Shown: positions 32,087 to 40,132 of the stretch, one piece after another
Position numbering within the stretch: the stretch's first letter is position 1
Layout of the letters: each line of letters starts with the position of its first letter
Source: Chthonomonas sp. UBA2017
GTDB taxonomy: Bacteria > Armatimonadota > Fimbriimonadia > Fimbriimonadales > Fimbriimonadaceae
NCBI GenBank assembly: GCA_002335425.1
Contig: DDCB01000017.1
Coordinates: forward strand, 1-40,132
Length of the DNA: 40,132 nucleotides
Direction: 5' to 3'
The notes under the pieces: model-generated
Told to the model about the DNA's origin: nothing
The model's database searches: none
What the model saw: only the letters and a program-made list of their open reading frames with translations
Translations under genes and position numbers: made by a program

Positions 32087-33070
32087 ATGCAGAATTGGGT
32101 TGATGTCACTGTGATCGGCGGAGGGCCCGTGGGTCTCTTTGCCTCTTTTTATGCCGGACTCAGGGGGATGTCAGTTCGGATTCTGGACAGCCTTCCCGAG
32201 CTCGGGGGCCAACTCACTGCGCTCTATCCCGAGAAGTTTGTGTACGACATGCCAGGCTTTCCTAAAGTTTTGGCCAAAGACCTCGCCCGCGAGATGATTG
32301 CTCAAGGCACCCAGTTTGAGCCTGAACTGGTGCTCGGCGAGACGGCTCAAAGCCTCCGGCCGGTCGAGGGAGGATTCGAAATCGAGTCGGCGCGGGGGCA
32401 GGTGTTGCCGACCCGCACCGTCATCATTGCGGCCGGGGCCGGAGCCTTTGCCCCCACCAAGTTGGGCATCCCGCGCGAGGATGAGCTCTTCGAGAAAGGC
32501 ATTTGGTATGGGGTGCGCCAAAAGTCGGTTTTCCAGGGCAAGAGGATCTTGATCATTGGCGGCGGCGACAGCGCGTTCGATTGGGCGTTGAATCTGCAGG
32601 ATGTCGCCGAGTCGATCACCTTGGTCCACCGCCGAGACGTGTTTCGAGCTCATGAGGACACCGTTCGCCAGGTTCAAGCAACCCCGACCGCGTTCGCCGT
32701 TTGGCAGGCGGTCCAGGAGCTCCATGGGGAAGATCATCTCTCGGCGGTGACGCTGGAGCATGTCCAGACCAAGGAGCTGACCCGCGTCGAGTGCGACGCC
32801 GTCATCGTCAACATCGGCTTCAAATCGAGCCTCGGGCCGCTGAAAGACTGGGGCCTCACGATCGAAAAGAATCAGATTTTGGTGGACCATCGATTCGAAA
32901 CGTCGATCCCTGGGGTTTTTGCCGTCGGGGATGTCTGTTCCTTTGATGGCAAGCTCAAGCTGATCGCCACCGGGGTGGGCGAGGCCGCGACGGCGGTCTG
33001 CATGGCGAAAACGATGCTTGATCCCACGGCAAAGCTCTTTCCGGGGCATAGCTCGGATCGCGATCTTTGA
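32087..33070 (+). CDS. Thioredoxin-reductase-like ferredoxin-NADP reductase
   Basis: A 327-residue flavoprotein. FAD-binding GGGPVG (11-16) and LPELGGQLTALYPEKFVYDMPGFPKV, the hallmark of the YumC/FNR2 group, open the protein. An NADPH-binding Rossmann motif IGGGDSAFDWAL (near 157-168) follows, then GVFAVGDVCSFDGKLKLIATGVGEAA. The redox CxxC of thioredoxin reductase is missing, so the enzyme most likely moves electrons between NADPH and ferredoxin or flavodoxin. AGG seven bases before the ATG is the ribosome binding site. It stands alone between the divergent flagellar cluster and the protease gene. Confidence 0.9.
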   Translation: MQNWVDVTVIGGGPVGLFASFYAGLRGMSVRILDSLPELGGQLTALYPEKFVYDMPGFPKVLAKDLAREMIAQGTQFEPELVLGETAQSLRPVEGGFEIESARGQVLPTRTVIIAAGAGAFAPTKLGIPREDELFEKGIWYGVRQKSVFQGKRILIIGGGDSAFDWALNLQDVAESITLVHRRDVFRAHEDTVRQVQATPTAFAVWQAVQELHGEDHLSAVTLEHVQTKELTRVECDAVIVNIGFKSSLGPLKDWGLTIEKNQILVDHRFETSIPGVFAVGDVCSFDGKLKLIATGVGEAATAVCMAKTMLDPTAKLFPGHSSDRDL

Positions 33071-33123
33071 TTTCGCGAGGACTCTGTCGGGAACCGGACC
33101 TCCCCCAACTCAGGTAAACCTAC

Positions 33124-33147
33124 AAGCGTGGTGAATAACACGCTTTT
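33124..33147 (+). terminator. Stem-loop, weak terminator candidate after the reductase gene
   Basis: AAGCGTG (33124-33130) and CACGCTT (33139-33145) form a perfect 7-bp stem around an 8-base loop, followed by a short T-run (four T counting the stem). It lies 54 bases after the reductase stop and 15 before the protease start, so it could also sit in the protease leader. Confidence 0.4.
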
Positions 33148-33161
33148 GAGGTTGATTCTCT

Positions 33162-36100
33162 GTGGGTAAGTTTCTCATTTTCGCATTCAGTGCGCTGGCC
33201 GGGATCGCTTTGGCGTCCGGCGAGCCGATTTTACGGGCGCAGTTTCCGTCCTTGTCGCCGGACGGAAAAACCCTGGCGTTCAGTTGGCAAGGCGATTTAT
33301 GGCTCGTCGGAGCCCAAGGGGGCGAAGCGCGGCGCTTGACGGTCCATCCGGCCGTCGACCAGATGCCGCGATGGATGCCCGATGGAAAGACGCTTTACTT
33401 TGCGTCCAACCGGTACGGCAGTTTCGACGTGTTCACGATTGGAGCCGATGGCCAAGGGCTCAAGCGTCTCTCGTTCGAGTCGGGTTCAGAAATTCCGTTC
33501 AGCGTGACTCCGGATGGTCGGTTTATTCTTGGCCATACGAACAATTTCGGTCGGCTCGATCTTTTCCGCGTCTCCACTCAAGGCGGCGATTCGGTTCGTC
33601 TCACCGGCCACCCGCTCGAAGTCGAGCATTATCCGGCCGCGGCGGCCAATAACAAGGTGTATTACGTGGCGGGCGGGCCTCCGGTCTGGCGCAACCCGCT
33701 CCAACGGGGTTCGTACACCGGCGACATTTGGGTGGGAGACGGTCCGGGCCCGCTCCGAAACATGGTCAACCTGACCCAAGACGATTTTAACGACATCTTC
33801 CCGTTGCCGAGCCAAGACGGCAACATTTATTTCATCAGCAATCGTTCGGGCTGGCCGAACCTTTGGCGAATGAACTCCCAAGGCGGGAACATGCGCCAAC
33901 TCACTCAGCATTCGGGGAGCGCGCTCCGCTTCCCTTCGCTGAGCGATGGCGCGAAAGCGATCGTCTATGAAAATGGCTCGGAGATTTGGCGGCTGGACCT
34001 GGCGACCCTCACCACGCAGCGAGTGCCGATCACCGTTCCTGCAGATTCGCGAGTCAATCCCGTTGCCGAGCTTTCGCTGAGCACGGGCGTTCGCGACTAT
34101 GCCGTCAGCCCCGACGGCAAGCGGGCCGTCATCGAAGTCCGGGGCGAGCTGTTCTTGATCCCCGAGCGGGGCGGCACCACCCGTCGGCTCACCAAAAACG
34201 TCGCGCAAGACTCCAGCCCGGTCTGGCTCGACAACAAGACCATTCTGTTCGTGAGCGGCCGAAACATCCAGCGTGAGCTCTATACGGTCAGCATCGAAGG
34301 CGAGGAGAAGCTCTTTCTCAGCGACTCGGATGACCTGACCAACCCCTTGCTTTCGCCCGATCGAAAGACGATCTTGGTCCAGAGGGGTGCCACCGAACTC
34401 GGGACAGTTCCTGCCTCTGGCGGAGCGTTCAAGCTCCTGAGAAAGGGTCTCTTTGGCGACGCCATGATTGGCGATCCGGTCGCCTCTTGGTCACCCGACA
34501 GCAAGTGGCTGGCCATCGAAGTCCTCAATGAGCGCGGCAGTACGATTGTTCTGCAACCCGCCGAAGGGGGCGACTCCATCACCATCGCACGGACTGCCAA
34601 AGGGGCCTCGACTCCCCAGTTCTTGCCGAATGGTCGTGGGGTCTATTTCACCGCCGCGGAGCCTGAGCGTTCGGAACTCTACGTGGTCGACCTCATCCCG
34701 CAAGACGTCGCATTCTCCGAGGACGATCTCGACAAGATCGACGAGCCGCGGACGCCCGAAACTCCGAGCAGAGGCGTGACGGTCCAGCAGGACGGAATTT
34801 TCAATCGAATGCGCCAGCTCACTTCGAGCCGAGCCGGATCGAACGGACCGATGGCGAGTGCGGATAGCCGCTCGATCTATGTGAATATCGACGGGGTCTT
34901 GAACATCGTCGCGGTTTCGGGCGGTGCACCTCGACCGGTCGAAGGGGTGACGACGCCCGTGAGCAACATCCAGATCGGATCGCAAGGCAAGGTGTACTTC
35001 ACCACCGGTGGCCGCCTCACGAGCCTCAGCCAAGCTGGAGTCGTTCCGGTCTCGTTCAACGCTCAGATGAGCGTGAACCTGAAGGACGAAGAGATGGCGC
35101 TCTTCGAAGAGATCTGGTGGCTCATCGACCGGTTCTATTACGACCGCGATTTCCACGGACAAAACTGGAAGGGCATCCGCGAGAAGTACGAAAAGGTGGT
35201 GCCGTATGCCTATGATCGGACCGACTTTTACAACTTGATGCTTGAGATGATGGAGGAACTCAATTCGAGCCACCTCGGAACGACTTCGCCGCCCGACTTG
35301 CCGACCTCGACTCCCGACAGCACCGCCTGGCTCGGAGTCGAATGGGATCACGACGCCCTGGCCCAACGAGGGGTCTTCATTGTTCAGTCGGTGTATTCGG
35401 GCACCCCAGCCGCGCACCCGAACTCTCGCTTGATCCCAGGCGACCGGGTGGTGGCCGTGAACGGCACCGAGATCAGCTCCAGCGAGCCGATGGCCAAGCT
35501 CTTGAACCGACAAGATGGTCGCAAGGTCCGCCTAAAGGTCCAGCGAGGCGCTTCAAATCTGGAGATTCTGATTCGGCCGACGAGCTCGCTCAGCCGCAGC
35601 GACGTCCTTTATGAAGACTTCGTCGCCCGCCAACGAGAGTTGGTTGAGAAGCTGAGCGGCGGACGACTCACCTATCTCCACATCGAAGGGATGAACGACC
35701 CGAGTTACCAGCGGTTCTTGCGCGAGATTCGAACGCTGACTCCCGGGAAAGAGGGCGTGGTCATCGACGTTCGGTTTAATGGCGGCGGGAGCACGAGCCA
35801 CCTTAAACTGAGCATTCTGATCAAGCAACCCTGGCTCGAACGAACCTGGCGAAGTTCGCCCGGACTCACCGTCAGCGAAAACATCTGGCGAGGCGACAGC
35901 TTGGAGCTTCCCACCGCGCTCCTCATCAACCAAAACAGCTTCAGCAACGCCGAAATGTTCGCTGAAGGGTTCCGCTACTACAAGCTCGGGCCGATCGCGG
36001 GCGTCCCGACGGCGGGCGGGGTCATTTCGACGGGGCAGTACGGTCTGTGGGACGGCGGAAGCATCCGCATGCCGCGGGGCGGAGCCTTTGCATCCAATGG

Positions 36101-36251
36101 CGAGAACCTTGAGCGCAACGGTCGAAAGCCCGATTTCCGGGTGAATTTCGACCCCAACGCTTGGCGAGAGGGCCGAGACGTTCAGACCGAGAAGATCGTC
36201 GCTGAGCTGATGAAGCGGCTTCCGCAGCAACGACCGGCCCGGCCGAACTAG
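33162..36251 (+). CDS. Tricorn-type S41 protease with beta-propeller and PDZ domain
   Basis: A 1029-residue secreted or periplasmic serine protease. The signal peptide (GKFLIFAFSALAGIALASG) precedes TolB/WD40-like propeller repeats such as RAQFPSLSPDGKTLAFSWQGD (with the initial R shared) and DQMPRWMPDGKTLYFAS. Two propellers (about 25-630) feed peptides to the catalytic part. A helical core (about 640-740: FEEIWWLIDRFYYDRDFHG) and a PDZ domain (about 740-830: LIPGDRVVAVNGTEISS) follow. The S41 domain has DVRFNGGGSTSHL and the catalytic segment NSFSNAE, with S926 or S928 and E931. The start is GTG at 33162, preceded by GAGG. A strong terminator follows the gene. Confidence 0.93.
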   Translation: MGKFLIFAFSALAGIALASGEPILRAQFPSLSPDGKTLAFSWQGDLWLVGAQGGEARRLTVHPAVDQMPRWMPDGKTLYFASNRYGSFDVFTIGADGQGLKRLSFESGSEIPFSVTPDGRFILGHTNNFGRLDLFRVSTQGGDSVRLTGHPLEVEHYPAAAANNKVYYVAGGPPVWRNPLQRGSYTGDIWVGDGPGPLRNMVNLTQDDFNDIFPLPSQDGNIYFISNRSGWPNLWRMNSQGGNMRQLTQHSGSALRFPSLSDGAKAIVYENGSEIWRLDLATLTTQRVPITVPADSRVNPVAELSLSTGVRDYAVSPDGKRAVIEVRGELFLIPERGGTTRRLTKNVAQDSSPVWLDNKTILFVSGRNIQRELYTVSIEGEEKLFLSDSDDLTNPLLSPDRKTILVQRGATELGTVPASGGAFKLLRKGLFGDAMIGDPVASWSPDSKWLAIEVLNERGSTIVLQPAEGGDSITIARTAKGASTPQFLPNGRGVYFTAAEPERSELYVVDLIPQDVAFSEDDLDKIDEPRTPETPSRGVTVQQDGIFNRMRQLTSSRAGSNGPMASADSRSIYVNIDGVLNIVAVSGGAPRPVEGVTTPVSNIQIGSQGKVYFTTGGRLTSLSQAGVVPVSFNAQMSVNLKDEEMALFEEIWWLIDRFYYDRDFHGQNWKGIREKYEKVVPYAYDRTDFYNLMLEMMEELNSSHLGTTSPPDLPTSTPDSTAWLGVEWDHDALAQRGVFIVQSVYSGTPAAHPNSRLIPGDRVVAVNGTEISSSEPMAKLLNRQDGRKVRLKVQRGASNLEILIRPTSSLSRSDVLYEDFVARQRELVEKLSGGRLTYLHIEGMNDPSYQRFLREIRTLTPGKEGVVIDVRFNGGGSTSHLKLSILIKQPWLERTWRSSPGLTVSENIWRGDSLELPTALLINQNSFSNAEMFAEGFRYYKLGPIAGVPTAGGVISTGQYGLWDGGSIRMPRGGAFASNGENLERNGRKPDFRVNFDPNAWREGRDVQTEKIVAELMKRLPQQRPARPN

Positions 36252-36270
36252 CGGCCTGGCCCCAAAAGCA

Positions 36271-36309
36271 AGAACCCCCGGAGTCGAATGACTCCGGGGG
36301 TTCTTTTTT
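36271..36309. terminator. Strong intrinsic terminator
   Basis: AGAACCCCCGGAGT (36271-36284) and its exact complement (36291-36304) form a perfect 14-bp stem around the loop CGAATG, followed by five more T (36305-36309). It ends the protease transcript. On the minus strand a looser T-rich tail (TTCTTGCTTTT) lets it serve the gene ending at 36320 as well. Confidence 0.95.
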
Positions 36310-36319
36310 GGAGGTTGTC

Positions 36320-36940
36320 TTAGGGGTACTTCACCGAGCAACCGTAGGCTCGGGTCGTTGGCTCAGAGACCGGCTTGCCCGCCATCGCCTCGGTCAGGGC
36401 CTGCCGAACGTAGTTCTTCGCGGTCTTGGCCGTCTCAGGGTCGGGCGACGGATTATCGTCGAGGGCTCCCTGATAGATCAGCTTGCCACTTGGGTCGATG
36501 ATGAACATGTGCGGCGTGCGCTGGGCACCATAGGCTTTGCCCACCGTCCCGGCCGCATCCAGCAGATAGTGACTGGCCTTGTAGCCGTCCTTTTTCATCA
36601 GGTCATTGGCTTCGGCGGCGGTGACGTAGCCCTCTTTCCCTTCGGCCGAGGAGCAGATCGTGAGCCAAACCGCTCCTTGCCCCGTCACCCAACCTTGCAG
36701 GTTCTGCATGTTGCCAGTGGCGTAGTGCTTGACGACGAAGGGGCACTTGTTGTTGGTCCATTCCAACACCACGTACTTTCCTTTGAAATCGGCCAGCGAA
36801 ACGGTGGCCCCATTGCTATTCTTCAGGCTGAAGTTCGGTGCCGTACTGCCTGTGGCGACCGTCGGCTGGGCGGCTCGTTGGGCCACGACGATGGATGCAA
36901 GAGCCAATACTCCCGCAAACACTAAGACTCTATTTCTCAT
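36320..36940 (-). CDS. Secreted thioredoxin-family (AhpC/TSA-like) protein
   Basis: A 206-residue protein with the signal peptide MRNRVLVFAGVLALASIVVAQ. The thioredoxin fold shows GSTAPNFSLKNSNGATVSLADFKGKYVVLEWTNNKCPFVVKHY, then VWLTICSSAEGKEGYV and AYGAQRTPHMFIIDPSGKLIYQGALDD. The C-terminus is YGCSVKY. This is a recognisable uncharacterised family in which one Cys (KCPF) replaces CxxC and a second conserved Cys sits in the C-terminal YGCSVKY. The two may form a redox pair, as in atypical peroxiredoxins. AGGAGG lies 12 bases upstream, rather far, with an ATTTG/CAAAT inverted repeat between it and the ATG. Confidence 0.88.
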   Translation of the reverse strand: MRNRVLVFAGVLALASIVVAQRAAQPTVATGSTAPNFSLKNSNGATVSLADFKGKYVVLEWTNNKCPFVVKHYATGNMQNLQGWVTGQGAVWLTICSSAEGKEGYVTAAEANDLMKKDGYKASHYLLDAAGTVGKAYGAQRTPHMFIIDPSGKLIYQGALDDNPSPDPETAKTAKNYVRQALTEAMAGKPVSEPTTRAYGCSVKYP

Positions 36941-37096
36941 TTGGATTCAAATCCTCCTAGGGGATAGTACGAAAAGCAGCCCCGAAATGATCACCCAAAT
37001 TCCGGTGGAATGACCGGGCCGCCCCGCGCCACCCTACAGAGATTGAGACGGTGCGCCGATACCAACCTCGGGGCAGTGTCCCCTGACAGAATTGCT

Positions 37097-38437
37097 ATGC
37101 TCGAACTTCGCGAATCGGCCTTCAAAGACCTCGTGGGACGCCTGAATGACTCCCGCGATCCGACGCATCAGAGTCTCGGACACGAACTTCAGTCGCGATT
37201 CGAGCGGCTGACCCTGACCCACCGCACCAACGCGACTGCCCGAGAGGCGTGGCAAAGTCCGTCTGGATTCTCAAAAATGAGCGATGCTGGGCTCGCTCGA
37301 ACGGGTGAGCTCTTACTCGAAGCCCTTTGTGCGATGAATCGGCTCGACGAAGTCATGACCGTTGAAGCGGCCCGCTCGACCGGGAAAACCCCGGCCCCGC
37401 ACTTGGCGAAAAAACTTCTCGAGCTCACTCAACGAATCCCCGAGACGTTCTGGAAGGCTGCCCGCTGTTGTCCTATCCGCTGGGAAGGTCATCGCTTGAT
37501 GTGCCTCATCAGCGAGCCGATCGATCTCGCGACGCTCAATGCGCTCTCTCGACTTGCCGGAGCTGAGCTCATCTTGCGGGTCGCCTCGTGGGAAGAGGTC
37601 TGCTTCGGAATAGAAACGCTTTACAGCGCGTCGGTTCCCGTGGCCGTGCTCAGCGTCTCCGCCAGTGACCTGGCCCCCGCGCGAAAAGCTCCTGCCAGAG
37701 CCGCCAAACCGGCCGCCAAGCCGGCAAAGCGTGCGGCGAAGCCCCGAGTCAAGGCGACACCGGTCGAGAATCCGATCTCGGCCTTCGAAGTCGAAGTGCT
37801 CAGCCAAGAGCTTGCGCTGGACTCCGAGCCCAGTCTCGCGGACTCCATTCCGGAGGAAATTGAAGGGATCCAGATCGCTTCGGACGCGGCGCCGGCTCCG
37901 GCGCCGGCGCCGGCTCCGGCCAAGCCCGACATGAACGAGCCGCAAATGCTCGATCTCTCCCAAGTCTCCGAGGCCCCGCAAATCGAATCTGTACCCGAAG
38001 TCGCCCAAGAACACCCGTCAGATTCTGCGGCTTGGAGCCTCCCCGAGCCCGATCTCGAACAGGCCCCAGAGCCCGGCGTCGAGAACGGCGCCGAGCTCGG
38101 CGTCGAGCTCAGCGTCGAGCTCATCGAGCTCCCGACGGCTGAAGAGCCGGTCGCCAAGAAGTACGACCGCCCCATCTTGTCCCCCGACGAGATCGCATCG
38201 CTCCTCGGCAGCGACGACGACGAATCGGCAAGCCCCAGCACGACCTCGGGCCCCTCGCTCCGTCTGGAGGAAACCTCGTCACATTCCTCGCTCGATGAGA
38301 CCGCCGCTGAGATCGCGCCCGAAATCGCCGAGGAATCGAACGACGAGGAATCCGACAACGAAAAAGACCGGGTGGGCAAGAAGCTCAAACCCGGCTGGCT
38401 GAAGTCGATGACGGACAAATTTAAGAAGGCGTCTTAA
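37097..38437 (+). CDS. Protein with GspE-N-like domain, long Ala/Pro/Glu linker and FliM-like motif
   Basis: About 446 residues from the ATG at 37097; the frame is open to 37010 but the upstream part looks non-coding. No ribosome binding site is clear. Residues about 75-185 (GELLLEALCAMNRLDEV; CCPIRWEGHRLMCLISEPID; VASWEEVCFGIETLY) follow the pattern of the GspE/PilB N-terminal domain, related to MshEN. An Ala/Lys/Pro-rich stretch, an (AP)n run (37885-37920) and a Glu/Pro/Val-rich linker follow. Near residue 360, RPILSPDEIASLLGSDDDES resembles the N-terminal motif of FliM/FliN/FliY (L-S-Q-E-E-I-D-A-L-L). The end is acidic, then basic and amphipathic (KKLKPGWLKSMTDKFKKAS). It may link a secretion or pilus ATPase, or the flagellar switch, to signalling. 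Function is unproven. Confidence 0.65.
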   Translation: MLELRESAFKDLVGRLNDSRDPTHQSLGHELQSRFERLTLTHRTNATAREAWQSPSGFSKMSDAGLARTGELLLEALCAMNRLDEVMTVEAARSTGKTPAPHLAKKLLELTQRIPETFWKAARCCPIRWEGHRLMCLISEPIDLATLNALSRLAGAELILRVASWEEVCFGIETLYSASVPVAVLSVSASDLAPARKAPARAAKPAAKPAKRAAKPRVKATPVENPISAFEVEVLSQELALDSEPSLADSIPEEIEGIQIASDAAPAPAPAPAPAKPDMNEPQMLDLSQVSEAPQIESVPEVAQEHPSDSAAWSLPEPDLEQAPEPGVENGAELGVELSVELIELPTAEEPVAKKYDRPILSPDEIASLLGSDDDESASPSTTSGPSLRLEETSSHSSLDETAAEIAPEIAEESNDEESDNEKDRVGKKLKPGWLKSMTDKFKKAS

Positions 38438-38685
38438 GCGGCGCCGCTGGATTCGGCGGGTAATCGCTTGTCGCCCAGCATGATGTAGGGGTTGTCCATG
38501 ATATCGAAGTAGTACGCGATAAACGGGTATTTCTTCAGGGCCACTTGGGTGTTGGAGAAGACGCCCAAAGAGATCAGCACGACGAACCCAACTCCGGTGA
38601 GGCAGAACAAAATCAGCATCACAAACATCACCACGCTCAAAAGCGCGGCGACGGGGAACAGCAGAATTTTCATGGCTAGGCTCAT
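38434..38685 (-). CDS. Small membrane protein of unknown function
   Basis: An 83-residue protein. A long hydrophobic stretch (KILLFPVAALLSVVMFVMLI then LFCLTGVGFVVLISLGVF, about 6-43) makes two closely spaced helices. The C-terminal half is polar (ALKKYPFIAYYFDIMDNPYIMLGDKRLP). No family recognised. ATG at 38685 (GAGGA 10 bases upstream) or 38673 can be the start. Its stop overlaps the stop of the convergent gene (shared TTAA). Confidence 0.6.
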   Translation of the reverse strand: MSLAMKILLFPVAALLSVVMFVMLILFCLTGVGFVVLISLGVFSNTQVALKKYPFIAYYFDIMDNPYIMLGDKRLPAESSGAA

Positions 38686-38975
38686 CGGTGTGTGTCCTCG
38701 GGTCTAGTTTACAAGAACGGCAAGTCTTTCTTGCGAGTTCCCTGACCCGCTCTCTATGAGGATCGGCAATTTCTGGGCCAAACGGCAGTGCCTGGGCCTG
38801 CGAGTTTTTGCAGAGTGGCCGCCGGTAGGGGTTGCCCGGCTGTGCCACCGAGCTTGGTCACGAAAGGAGAGGGGGCGGGGCGTGAGGGAAGCGCCCCTTA
38901 TGACGCCAGAATCGCTCGTGGCGTTTCAAAACGCGGCACAAGAAGGCTTTCAACCGGTATAACTAGCCTTGTCTT
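38686..38975. other. 290-base non-coding stretch with several hairpins, upstream of nuoH
   Basis: No convincing gene on either strand. Inverted repeats visible by eye: CAAGAA/TTCTTG near 38712-38733, CTGC/GCAG near 38800, GGGGCG/CGCCCC (38877-38882 with 38892-38897) and the palindrome at 38921-38934. It carries the nuoH promoter region and could hold a structured leader or small RNA. I do not recognise SRP, RNase P, 6S or tmRNA consensus elements. Confidence 0.45.
38921..38934. promoter_or_regulatory. Palindrome upstream of nuoH, candidate operator
   Basis: GCGTTT-CA-AAACGC, a perfect 6-bp inverted repeat. It is centred about 42 bases before the start site implied by TATAAC (38958-38963), a usual position for an activator site. 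The protein that might bind is unknown. Confidence 0.3.
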
Positions 38976-40132
38976 ATGGCGGATTGGATCCAAGGTTTGC
39001 ACCCGGCCCTTCAGGCAACGATCCGAGTGTTGCTTTTCGTCGTGCCGATCTTGTTGATCGTGCCCGCCCTCATCTGGTGGGAGCGGCGTCTTTTGAGCTG
39101 GATGCAAGACCGCATCGGGCCGAATCGCGTCGGCCCATTTGGGCTCTTGCAGCCGATTGCCGACGGCGTTAAGCTCTTTTTCAAGGAAGACATCACGCCC
39201 GCGGGAGTGGATCGAAAGATCTACTTCATCGCGCCGGCGCTGGCCCTTTTTCCGGCCTTTGCGATCGGCGGCACGCTCCCTTGGGGACCCGACTACGGGC
39301 TTTATGGACTGCTCACCCCGATTGCGAATGTGGATATCGGCATCCTTTATATCCTCGCGATCAGCTCGCTGGGAGCCTATGGGGTCGTCGTTTCGGGCTA
39401 TGCCAGTAACAACAAATATTCGCTGATGGGCGGTCTCCGGGCCTCGGCTCAGCTGATCAGCTACGAGCTGGGGATGGGGGTCAGCATCGCGGCCATCGTG
39501 ATGGCGGCGGGTTCGCTCAGGCTGACCGACATCGTCAACGAACAAGCCAAGGCGCTTTGGGGATTTGTGCCCTGGCTTCAGAACTGGTTTATCTTTACGC
39601 CGTTCGGTTTCTTGGCGGCAGTGGTCTTCATTATCTGCGTCATTGCCGAGACCAACCGGGCGCCCTTTGACTTGCCCGAGGCTGAGAACGAGCTCATCGC
39701 CGGTTATCACACTGAGTACAGCTCGATGAAATTTGCCGTCTTTTTCATGGGCGAATATGCAGTCATGTTCCTCTTCGGCGGGGTATTTGCTGCACTCTTC
39801 TTAGGTGGATACAACCTTCTCCCGCTCAATTACATGGCGATCGGGGAGTCGGTTCCGGCGCTCAAGGGGCTCATGGGCGCATTAGAGGGCATCAACTACT
39901 GGGGCGCGCCCCTCTGGTTCCTCCTGAAGTGTGCGCTCGGAATCACTTTCTTTATCTGGCTTCGAGCGACCTTGCCGAGGCTCCGCTACGACCAGCTGAT
40001 GAGCCTGGGTTGGAAGACTCTGCTTCCGGTGGCGGTGGCGAACTTTATCGTCGTGGCGATCTGGATCATGTGCACCCGACTTTACGGGCCCGCGGGCGGG
40101 TTTGCGGCGGGGGGGGGGGGGGGCTTGGTGGG
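38976..40132 (+). CDS. nuoH: NADH-quinone oxidoreductase subunit H, 3' end beyond the right edge
   Basis: Membrane subunit of respiratory complex I that holds the quinone entry channel. Diagnostic segments: IGPNRVGPFGLLQPIADGVKLFFKEDI, SLMGGLRASAQLISYELGMG and AETNRAPFDLPEAENELIAG then YHTEYSSMKFAVFFMGEY (the quinone loop), and LRATLPRLRYDQLMSLGWK. About 370 residues are visible before a G15 tract near the edge, close to full NuoH length, so only the tail is missing. The start ATG at 38976 has no ribosome binding site; TATAAC 13 bases upstream suggests a very short leader. nuoG is not upstream, so this gene begins its own transcription unit. Confidence 0.93.
   Translation, partial: MADWIQGLHPALQATIRVLLFVVPILLIVPALIWWERRLLSWMQDRIGPNRVGPFGLLQPIADGVKLFFKEDITPAGVDRKIYFIAPALALFPAFAIGGTLPWGPDYGLYGLLTPIANVDIGILYILAISSLGAYGVVVSGYASNNKYSLMGGLRASAQLISYELGMGVSIAAIVMAAGSLRLTDIVNEQAKALWGFVPWLQNWFIFTPFGFLAAVVFIICVIAETNRAPFDLPEAENELIAGYHTEYSSMKFAVFFMGEYAVMFLFGGVFAALFLGGYNLLPLNYMAIGESVPALKGLMGALEGINYWGAPLWFLLKCALGITFFIWLRATLPRLRYDQLMSLGWKTLLPVAVANFIVVAIWIMCTRLYGPAGGFAAGGGGGLV
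40109..40123 (+). repeat. G15 homopolymer
   Basis: Fifteen consecutive G near the right edge, inside the nuoH frame. It is either a slippage-prone tract or a sequencing/assembly error at a contig end. The reading frame after it cannot be trusted. Confidence 0.9.

Noticed and set aside
38820..38900. SRP or other known structural RNA before nuoH
   Set aside because: The GGTCACGAAAGGAGAGG segment looks slightly like the SRP core, but the GGAAGCAGCC half and the flanking pairing are missing.
38756..38962. 68-codon open frame before nuoH
   Set aside because: No ribosome binding site, no domain-like pattern, and many Arg/Trp/Cys, as in chance translation of GC-rich DNA.
1..40132. CRISPR arrays, tRNA, rRNA, IS elements, prophage
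   Set aside because: No regularly spaced repeats, cloverleaf sequences, transposase or integrase motifs or terminal inverted repeats were seen. The 'holin-4' family name of the 20293-20679 gene does not imply a phage.

Overview
The window reads as part of a bacterial chromosome with high GC, densely packed and mostly coding, with no mobile element, rRNA, tRNA or CRISPR array that I can see. The organism appears to be a motile diderm: it encodes the flagellar L-ring and P-ring proteins (FlgH, FlgI), respiratory complex I (NuoH), DnaA, MutS and FtsK. The mix of secreted proteins, a tricorn-type protease and FHA/VWA proteins fits a member of Armatimonadota (Fimbriimonadia-like). That placement is an inference from gene style, not a database result.

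Layout. Positions 1-3896: the 5' part of a secreted protein gene running off the left edge (minus), a P1B-4 metal-transporting ATPase (minus), then cytidine deaminase and a repeat-bearing lipoprotein (plus). Positions 3979-12220 (plus): FtsK, a small protein resembling an isolated AMP-binding C-terminal domain, the bifunctional NAD(P)HX repair enzyme Nnr, and tightly linked with it two membrane FHA proteins and a VWA protein. Positions 12234-13666 (minus): dnaA with a perfect DnaA box on its -10 element and a hairpin/T8 structure in its leader. Positions 13852-15968 (plus): thiamine pyrophosphokinase overlapping an SSS-family transporter. Then CheW (minus), a secreted protein with a thioredoxin-like end (plus), and MutS (minus).

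Positions 20293-23708 (plus) form a compact chain of overlapping genes: YvlD-like membrane protein, YvcK, guanylate kinase and CoaBC. Positions 23705-31982 (minus) form the flagellar cluster, transcribed flgF-flgG-flgA-flgH-flgI-flgJ(rod-binding only)-flgN-flgK-flgL-fliW. It makes the rod, the L and P rings and the hook-filament junction, and ends with the filament-coupled regulator FliW. Positions 32087-40132 hold a thioredoxin-reductase-like ferredoxin-NADP reductase, a tricorn/S41 protease followed by a strong terminator, a thioredoxin-family secreted protein (minus), a protein with a GspE-N-like domain and a FliM-like short motif, a small two-helix membrane protein (minus), a 290-base structured non-coding stretch, and nuoH running off the right edge through a G15 tract.

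The points most worth a second look are: a FlgG-like domain apparently fused to the front of FlgA; the FHA-FHA-VWA operon, whose proteins carry recurring Thr-x-Met-Gly-type motifs; the dnaA leader; the GspE-N/FliM-motif protein; and a Cys-rich insert in the P1B-4 ATPase.
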